Below the pieces are notes generated by a model. That model ran no database searches. It saw nothing but the letters and a program-made list of their open reading frames with translations, and was not told where the DNA came from. From positions 16,957,001 to 17,021,000 of the forward strand of contig NC_090784.1 of assembly GCF_040054535.1 (NCBI RefSeq): a stretch of DNA of 64,000 bases, written 5' to 3'. The position numbers and the translations under genes were made by a program. The DNA is from Antennarius striatus (Eukaryota; Chordata; Actinopteri; Lophiiformes; Antennariidae). Shown piece by piece: positions 59,401 to 64,000 of this stretch; within the stretch, counting starts at the first letter, position 1; each line of letters opens with the position of its first letter.

Positions 59401-62400
59401 GATTATACCCTTAATGAGTGGCAGCATTGTTATTCAACTGAAAAGAGAACGCATAAAGAATTCTAAATGGAAAAGAGAAGTTTTATACCATCATTTTATG
59501 GACCAGGTCATAAATTTCTCTTGAAGGTACAGGATATAGAAATGAGGGACACAGTGTGTCCTCGCGCATCCACTGTGCTGCTACATATGTCTGTAAATAA
59601 TGTAATGAAATAATATTTTGACAATCCTGTCCACATATAGTTGAAACTGCCATTGGTGTCCTGGCCACTTTAATTTTTCTAATTGTGTGTGGGCTGTGTG
59701 TAGCTCCAATCCGATGGTCTGATTGATGAGTAAAGGCAATAATCAGAGAGAGACAGATGTTAGCAACAGAACTGATCCCAGGTATTGGCTTTGTATTCTG
59801 TTTACAGAATTGAGAGCTTCAAACTTCTCATCTGACTATCCATAATGGCATAAAAGCATTTTCTAAAACAACAGATGACTCCATTGAATCTTACCTGGCA
59901 TCGGTGTGCTGCATCAGCTGTGATGGATTCCATGAGAATGAGTGTGTCTCACAACTCCCCAGGAACTGTGCATATAAGCCTTGAATTATTAAGTTCTTTT
60001 TGCTGTCAGGCTTTTTTCTGGAGTAGTAAGCTTCAAAGTTTTTTACCAAGTCACAGAAAAAAAATGTTTATTCTTCTAAAACAGCAATGCAACAAAGTCG
60101 AACTAGATCATAAGAGACTAAACTGTGATTTTGAGAAGTTACATAGAACCTCACAATTTAGTGTCGTAAATAATCAATGGAAGTGTTTTGTGTGTGTTTC
60201 CTTAATTTTAGATGTCAATTTAGCTGCAGGGATTTGCCTCTAAGGACGATATGACCACTATGTTTGTTTCCTGATTGCTTAATTGCTCTCTCCAAGTCTG
60301 ATTACTCTTATTGGCATGTGCATCCTCTTCTTTATCATCTCTAGATTTGACCCCCTCCCCCTCTCCTTACCCCCCCCCCACACACACACACACACACACA
60401 CACTTCAGTGAGCATTATTTATTCACTTTATTCCATTTTGCTCCCTTTCTGTCAATTCTCTCCCCATGGTTCCCCATTACATCCTCCCCACCTTGATCTT
60501 TTATTCTCTCTTCCGTCCCTCTTTTCTGTCTGTCTATGCTTTTTCTCATCACCTTATTTTTCCTTTGTCATGTCACACCTCTCCGTCCCGCATTGTCTCC
60601 CTCATCCCTTTATTCCCCTCTTGTTTTTTCCTCTCCCTCTGTTTTCTGTGTCAGTAGAACCCTTATGGTTACACAGATATTCTGACTGTTGGCTGTGCCG
60701 TTGGGGTGGGATGCTGTTTCGGCACACCACTAGGAGGTACCCTGCAACTCTCACACTACTCAGTCACACACTGCTGCATGCATCCATCTGCACTGGATCA
60801 CACTATACTTTGACTGTACTTGTACTTTTTAAGTGCTGTTTGAAAGATGTTATTAGTACAGAATTTTCAAAGCATCCAATTCTGAAACTATTCTTGCTTG
60901 TTCATTCTATATGATTATTATTTTTTTAGCAATTAAGAATTTTGCTTTTCTAAGTATGTGTTTAGCATGTTGACCTTGTAAGCCAATACTAATATAATTA
61001 TTTGAATTTTTTAAACCTGACAATCAAGATGTTTTTAATTGAAAATATTCCAACAAAGATTTATCTTATCTTAGCTTCTTTTTTTTTTACACAAATCCCA
61101 GAAAATCTCATTTTGTTGTTCTTGAAAAGCTTGAGTTTTTTCAACAGAGACACACAACTATGAACTAAATAACTTAAAATTTTCCCTGATGATATGTTAT
61201 TATTTTTCTGGCTTCCAGTGATCTTAAAATTGCAGCAGTGTTATATTGATCTGACTTGATCTGATTGACCTCCTTCCCTACATGGAGCATGCATGTGGAG
61301 CTCCCCGACCTCGAGCTGTTTCCTGACATTTGAAGTCATTTTCTTCTGCTTTCTGTTAGCTGCTCACTGCAGCTGGGTGCTTTTTAAATCAGTGCATCCC
61401 CTATTATATCAGTGCACTGTTTATACATAATGTTGAGATGCAATAATGGTGCAACAAACCCATTATGAACAAGCCATTTCAAAAGAGACAGTCAACTTTG
61501 CAATATTTTGATACCGGGTAAAAGTTGTACAAAACCACATTAATGTTCATCACAATGAAATGTCAGAGAGTTACCTTTTGTATCTGCACCGGAATCAAAT
61601 ATGTCAAGCGGTATAAAGCCGGCTCTCCCTGTGGGCCCCTCGTCTCAGTGCTTTGAGATCTGTGAAAGTGAGTGAACCAGCTCTGAAAAATGGAAAAAAA
61701 ATCAATAACAGAGGAAAACACCTGTCATTTCAGAGATTTTGGATTTGTACACCTCTTCTTCAACTCCTCATGACCCTGAGCATTTTCAGGCTTTCAGAAC
61801 ATCTAGAAAGAAAAAAAAATCACATTAAGAATTTAAACACAAGTCAAGAATTTACGTTGAAGAATTTAAACACAAGTGCAACTTGTGAAAAACAGTTTTC
61901 AACACATGTTTCCTCAGCAAACTTAGGAAACGTAGCATCAACTGAACACCCATCTCCCATGAATAAGTAACAAACTCTAATTGGTGCTGAGAAGAGAATA
62001 AACAGACCGAACAGCCCTACTGCTGCACCTTTTCATGTCCAACTAAACAGCAGATGGTTGAAGATATTCCCCTTTAATGAGCAGACAGTTTATTTATATG
62101 AGGATGAATAAAGTCTTTACTCTTGGTGATGATATCAGGTTTGTTTTCTTGGGCAAACAACGAGTAAACAGCTAGAATGAGATTACCATTCAGACAAAAT
62201 GAGAAATGTCTTTCCACAGTATGAAAAAACATTTCCGTACTGGGAAAGTGTCTTTTCATATTTCATCGGATAAACTTTGCATGTTAATGTCTGAATCAAT
62301 CAATGCCGAAGAATCTACCCAAAGTTTGAGAAATATTTTATTCAATTCTTGTCTTCTATTCAGCTGTTTTTATGTGGTTTTCTTTGTGTTATTGTGTGTA

Positions 62401-62786
62401 ATTTCATTTCCTGCAGTTCTCCTGTTGTTTATAATTACACCCTTAGCTTCAAGTGTTTTTGCACTCATTCTGCTCATTTAACTCCTCTCTCCCTCTCTCT
62501 TCTATATTTCTTTATGTCTCTCACCCCGCTCTCCTCCTCCTCTCTTATTTCTCCCACCTCCTTCTTTTTCCTCTCCACTTTAAACCCTCCTTTCCCTCTG
62601 TCATCCCTCCTCTTCTCCCTCTCTATCTCTGTCTCTCACCACCAGGGGTGTTGTTCAGTATTGAGGTCACGTCTACCTACTTTGCTGTGAGGAATTACTG
62701 GCGGGGATATTTCGCTGCCACATTCAGTGCCTTCATATTCAGGGTGCTTTCTGTGTGGAACAAGGATGCTGGTGAGAAGCAGATGC

Positions 62787-62874
<88 letters not shown>

Positions 62875-64000
62875 CACACAATTGTAAAACACTGCTGAGC
62901 TGTCATTTTACAGAAAGTGGCTGAATATGACAACTGAGTAATGTTTTCGTCTTTGGATTAACCAGAAATGTTTTGAGTCATCACCAGCAGTATCTTCACA
63001 ACCCACCCACACCTTTAAAAATCTCCATAAATCCTACATTCATCTTCCTAAGCATCTTAAAAAGCAATGGTCGCTCGTCAGATTTTGAAAAGGTGTTTTC
63101 AGACACAGCTTGCAGCCAAAAAGCTTTGATAAACCCACTGTGAACCACCTGCTCTGCACCTCAATTTAAACAGAAGGGGTGGATGTCTAGCTGCTGAACA
63201 TGTGGGATTTGTCAGGGAAAGAGTTTGGTACTTCCCTCAGGAAAACCAAAATGAAAGTAGAGTGAATATTGGACTTAATTCATCAGACGAACACAATGAC
63301 AAATAAACAGATCGGCCGTCTCACCCTGAATACGTTCAAGATTCTTTCCTTATATTTATAATTTCTCATATTTCTTTCTTCTCTCAGTCACAATCACGGC
63401 TCTCTTCAAAACTAACTTCCGGATGGATTTCCCCTTTGACCTGCAGGAACTGCCTGCATTCGCAATAATAGGGTGATGATATTAATGAGTGTTTGTGTGC
63501 TTGTGTATGTGCAATGATACTGCATGTCTCCTTTGGATCTGCTTTTGATCCGTTAATGATGGCGATGAAGGAAGTCTTCACATCCTTTATAGGAGTAGAA
63601 ATACAAAACCGAAGTGTGAAACTACATGCAAGCAAAATGGTACTTAAGTACAAGTAGGATTTAACTTTTTCAAAGTAAATCACCTAATGCAGACAAAATG
63701 TTCCTGTGAACTATTTTATATGACAATACACTCATAAAAGTGGAGCGCACTATTTTTATTTTGGATTTATGGATTCTTTTTTACCTGCCTGGAAGGACTG
63801 GGTTCATGTACAAGAAGTCCATTCTTTCAGCTGTCTGTCTGTCAGCTGTCTATATGCTTTCTATATATTGTGTCCCTATATTATAACATTAGGTTTCTTA
63901 CACCACTTGCAGGGAGGGCGAGCTGTAAGAACAATTTGTTTCTCGTGTTGCAGGATCTCGTGTGGCTTTCTGGGGGCGTTCTTCGTCTACTTGAACAGAC
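42820..64000 (+). CDS. clcn1: ClC-1 voltage-gated chloride channel, 5' part (runs off the window)
   Basis: Exons 42820-42870, 54340-54562, 56497-56628, 56776-56904, 57078-57211, 57584-57661, then 58935-59013 or 60658-60736, then 62646-62771, 63388-63472 and 63954 onward. Phase holds throughout (about 361 aa visible of roughly 950-1000). ClC-1 is the homodimeric chloride channel that stabilises the resting potential of skeletal muscle. Landmarks are [16 protein letters not shown], the filter signature GSGIP (about residue 179), GKEGPFVH with the gating glutamate (about 223), [18 protein letters not shown] and [29 protein letters not shown] and NKDAVTITALF match ClC-1 better than ClC-2. The N-terminus ([24 protein letters not shown]) resembles ClC-2. 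CASP2 is also the neighbour of CLCN1 in human. The start is the first ATG of an exon that joins in frame. Confidence 0.95.
44605..44806 (+). repeat. tRNA-like-head interspersed repeat, 5'-truncated copy
   Basis: Starts inside the body (TTCCAAATTGCCCGTAGG) and runs to the end (GGATAAAGCGGTGG, then TGACTGACTGACTG). About 95 percent like 20420-20620 by eye, so fairly young. Confidence 0.8.
46255..46618 (+). repeat. tRNA-like-head interspersed repeat with 12-bp target duplication
   Basis: Full-length copy from GGGTGGCACGGTGGCGC to the TGACTGACTGAATGACTG tail. It is flanked by ACTTTATTCTAG at 46243-46254 and at 46619-46630, a perfect 12-bp target-site duplication. Confidence 0.82.
46631..46942 (+). 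repeat. tRNA-like-head interspersed repeat, second tandem copy
   Basis: Begins directly after the right-hand target duplication of the previous copy and is truncated at GAGATAGGCTCCGGCTCCC, where SINE sequence of the other family takes over. Confidence 0.8.
46945..47120 (+). repeat. 3' part of the tRNA-derived SINE fused to the preceding repeat
   Basis: Matches the 3' third of the SINE at 20870: CCGCTCTACCTACCTCCTCC, TACAGGCCCC then a (GT)n run, GGGCCTGTACTCACTA, and TTCCCTTCAGGGATTA. The junction with the other repeat is abrupt. Confidence 0.7.
47488..47540. repeat. (ACT)n/(AAT)n trinucleotide microsatellite
   Basis: Runs of ACT units pass into AAT units in clcn1 intron 1. Confidence 0.85.
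48911..48998. repeat. (GT)n microsatellite
   Basis: About 42 GT units with two small interruptions, inside clcn1 intron 1. A complementary CA tract follows at 49085. Confidence 0.97.
49085..49135. repeat. (CA)n microsatellite
   Basis: About 25 CA units, complementary to the GT tract some 90 bp upstream. Confidence 0.97.
50322..51088. mobile_element. Non-autonomous hAT DNA transposon with 8-bp target duplication
   Basis: Ends CAGTGGTTCTTAACC and (inverted) CAGTGGTTCTGAACC, matching at 14 of 15 positions. It is flanked on both sides by CTCTAGAG (50314-50321 and 51089-51096), a perfect 8-bp target-site duplication. The terminal sequence and duplication length are those of the hAT superfamily. 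At 767 bp with no transposase-like frame, it depends on an autonomous relative. Confidence 0.92.
51486..51905 (+). mobile_element. LINE 3' end: C-terminal coding piece and 3' UTR
   Basis: An open stretch (51502-51873) encodes [20 protein letters not shown], then [19 protein letters not shown] and ending [11 protein letters not shown]. This is the C-terminal tail typical of fish non-LTR retrotransposon polyproteins. After the stop comes CCCTGAAGGGAAAAGCCGAA with an AAAGAAGA-rich end. It is 5' truncated as usual for LINEs. The clade (RTE-like or another) is uncertain. It lies in the sense direction of clcn1 intron 1. Confidence 0.75.
53394..53482. repeat. (GT)n microsatellite
   Basis: About 42 GT units with a few interruptions in clcn1 intron 1. 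Confidence 0.96.
55470..56050 (+). mobile_element. Degenerate non-LTR retrotransposon fragment (possible)
   Basis: Broken reading frames contain words that recall the region after the reverse transcriptase of fish type-1 (R2/NeSL-like) elements: [10 protein letters not shown], then GLPRSIS-like and [14 protein letters not shown]-like words and DAVLEAES. The fragment is old, with several stops and shifts. It sits in the clcn1 intron between 54562 and 56497. This rests on pattern memory only. Confidence 0.4.
57212..57583 (+). other. clcn1: clcn1 intron 5
   Basis: A short intron splitting GKE from GPFVH, so the gating-glutamate motif is assembled across a splice junction. No repeat was recognised. 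Confidence 0.7.
58320..58487. mobile_element. Tc1/mariner-type MITE
   Basis: The ends are near-perfect inverted repeats: the shared core GCACTATAAGGCGCAC lies within about 27 bp of terminal inverted repeat. The element is bounded by TA on both sides (58318-58319, 58488-58489), the mariner target duplication. 168 bp, no coding capacity. It lies in the clcn1 intron just upstream of the first alternative exon. The internal part also repeats the GCCTTATA word, so it is largely palindromic. Confidence 0.85.
58935..59013 (+). CDS. clcn1: clcn1 alternative exon A (79 nt, GC donor), exon 7a-like
   Basis: Open in the correct phase. It encodes 26 residues plus one base, ending [14 protein letters not shown](G). 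It is preceded by a CCAG acceptor after a pyrimidine-rich stretch and followed by the donor GCAAGT. The two conserved blocks, CAVGV and CF..P.GG, match the other 79-nt exon at 60658, while the first ten residues differ. FAAPVGG recalls ClC-2 and ClC-K rather than ClC-1. Position between the SGVYE exon and the GVLFSIE exon equals that of mammalian CLCN1 exon 7a, which as I recall is also 79 nt. Splicing of this exon with the next one would shift frame. Confidence 0.82.
59160..59400. repeat. Possible degenerate interspersed repeat between the alternative exons
   Basis: Wording such as GAGAATGAGACAATATGATC, TAATGTCTATACTCAAAATA and GGTTAGCTACAG resembles a common fish repeat that carries 'TTAGCTTAGC' motifs. 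It is too diverged to place with confidence. Confidence 0.35.
60379..60403. repeat. (CA)n microsatellite
   Basis: About 12 CA units after a poly-C stretch, 250 bp upstream of clcn1 alternative exon B. Confidence 0.9.
60658..60736 (+). CDS. clcn1: clcn1 alternative exon B (79 nt), canonical exon 7
   Basis: Encodes [12 protein letters not shown] then [14 protein letters not shown](G), close to human ClC-1 (QPYYYSDILTVG then the identical [15 protein letters not shown]). It is therefore the ancestral, constitutive version of this channel segment. It has the same length and phase as exon A. The donor is GTACCC. The acceptor lies in TTTTCTGTGTCAGTAG, with TAG used to keep frame; the CAG three bases upstream would add an in-frame stop. 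Confidence 0.92.
60737..62645 (+). other. clcn1: clcn1 intron after exon B
   Basis: AT-rich, ending in a long pyrimidine-rich tract (62480-62640) before the CACCACCAG acceptor. No exon or recognised repeat lies inside. Confidence 0.6.
62788..62872. repeat. (CA)n microsatellite
   Basis: About 40 CA units with one TA interruption, starting about 17 bp after the donor (GTGAGA, 62772) of the clcn1 exon 62646-62771. Confidence 0.97.

Noticed and set aside
60408-60914. 168-codon frame overlapping clcn1 exon B
   Set aside because: It reads exon B in the wrong frame; the correct frame gives the ClC-1 segment with high identity to human.

Overview
The window is vertebrate nuclear DNA, almost certainly from a teleost fish. 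It holds compact multi-exon genes with GT-AG introns of about 80-1000 bp, many CA/GT microsatellites, and fish-type interspersed repeats (a tRNA-derived SINE, a second family with a tRNA-like head, LINE 3' tails, short DNA transposons). There are no bacterial, viral or CRISPR features. All gene calls come from reading exons, splice sites and reading phase by eye against remembered human proteins. Every exon chain given here keeps phase from start to stop.

Layout, left to right. m6pr (+, 3362-5510) encodes the cation-dependent mannose-6-phosphate receptor, 277 aa. phc1 (+, 9718-14292) encodes a Polyhomeotic-like PRC1 subunit, about 799 aa. styk1 (-, 18630-15572) encodes a membrane kinase-like protein, about 449 aa, tail-to-tail with phc1. 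gstk1 (-, 25629-22686) encodes glutathione S-transferase kappa, 228 aa. A short Rap1GAP paralogue (-, 32351-27283), about 564 aa, carries GoLoco and RapGAP domains. casp2 (+, 34044-39373) encodes caspase-2, 463 aa, and is head-to-head with the RapGAP gene. clcn1 (+, from 42820) encodes the muscle-type chloride channel ClC-1 and runs off the right edge. Its first intron is about 11.5 kb and holds most of the repeats.

The genes are not an operon. In human, as I recall, m6pr, phc1 and styk1 lie in 12p13, while gstk1, casp2 and clcn1 cluster in 7q34-35. The window therefore seems to contain a synteny junction between about 18.6 and 22.7 kb.

The most interesting signal is in clcn1. Two different 79-nt exons, 58935-59013 and 60658-60736, lie between the same neighbouring exons, share phase, and encode alternative versions of the same 26-residue channel segment. 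Including both would shift the frame, so they look mutually exclusive. The first sits where mammals have the 79-nt 'exon 7a', a frame-breaking exon misincluded in myotonic dystrophy. This suggests that exon 7a is a relic of a functional alternative exon. The first exon also uses a GC splice donor, and the second has a CAG/TAG tandem acceptor. Other points are a styk1 product lacking all the canonical catalytic residues, a splice donor embedded in a microsatellite (phc1), and a partial duplication of casp2 exon 2.
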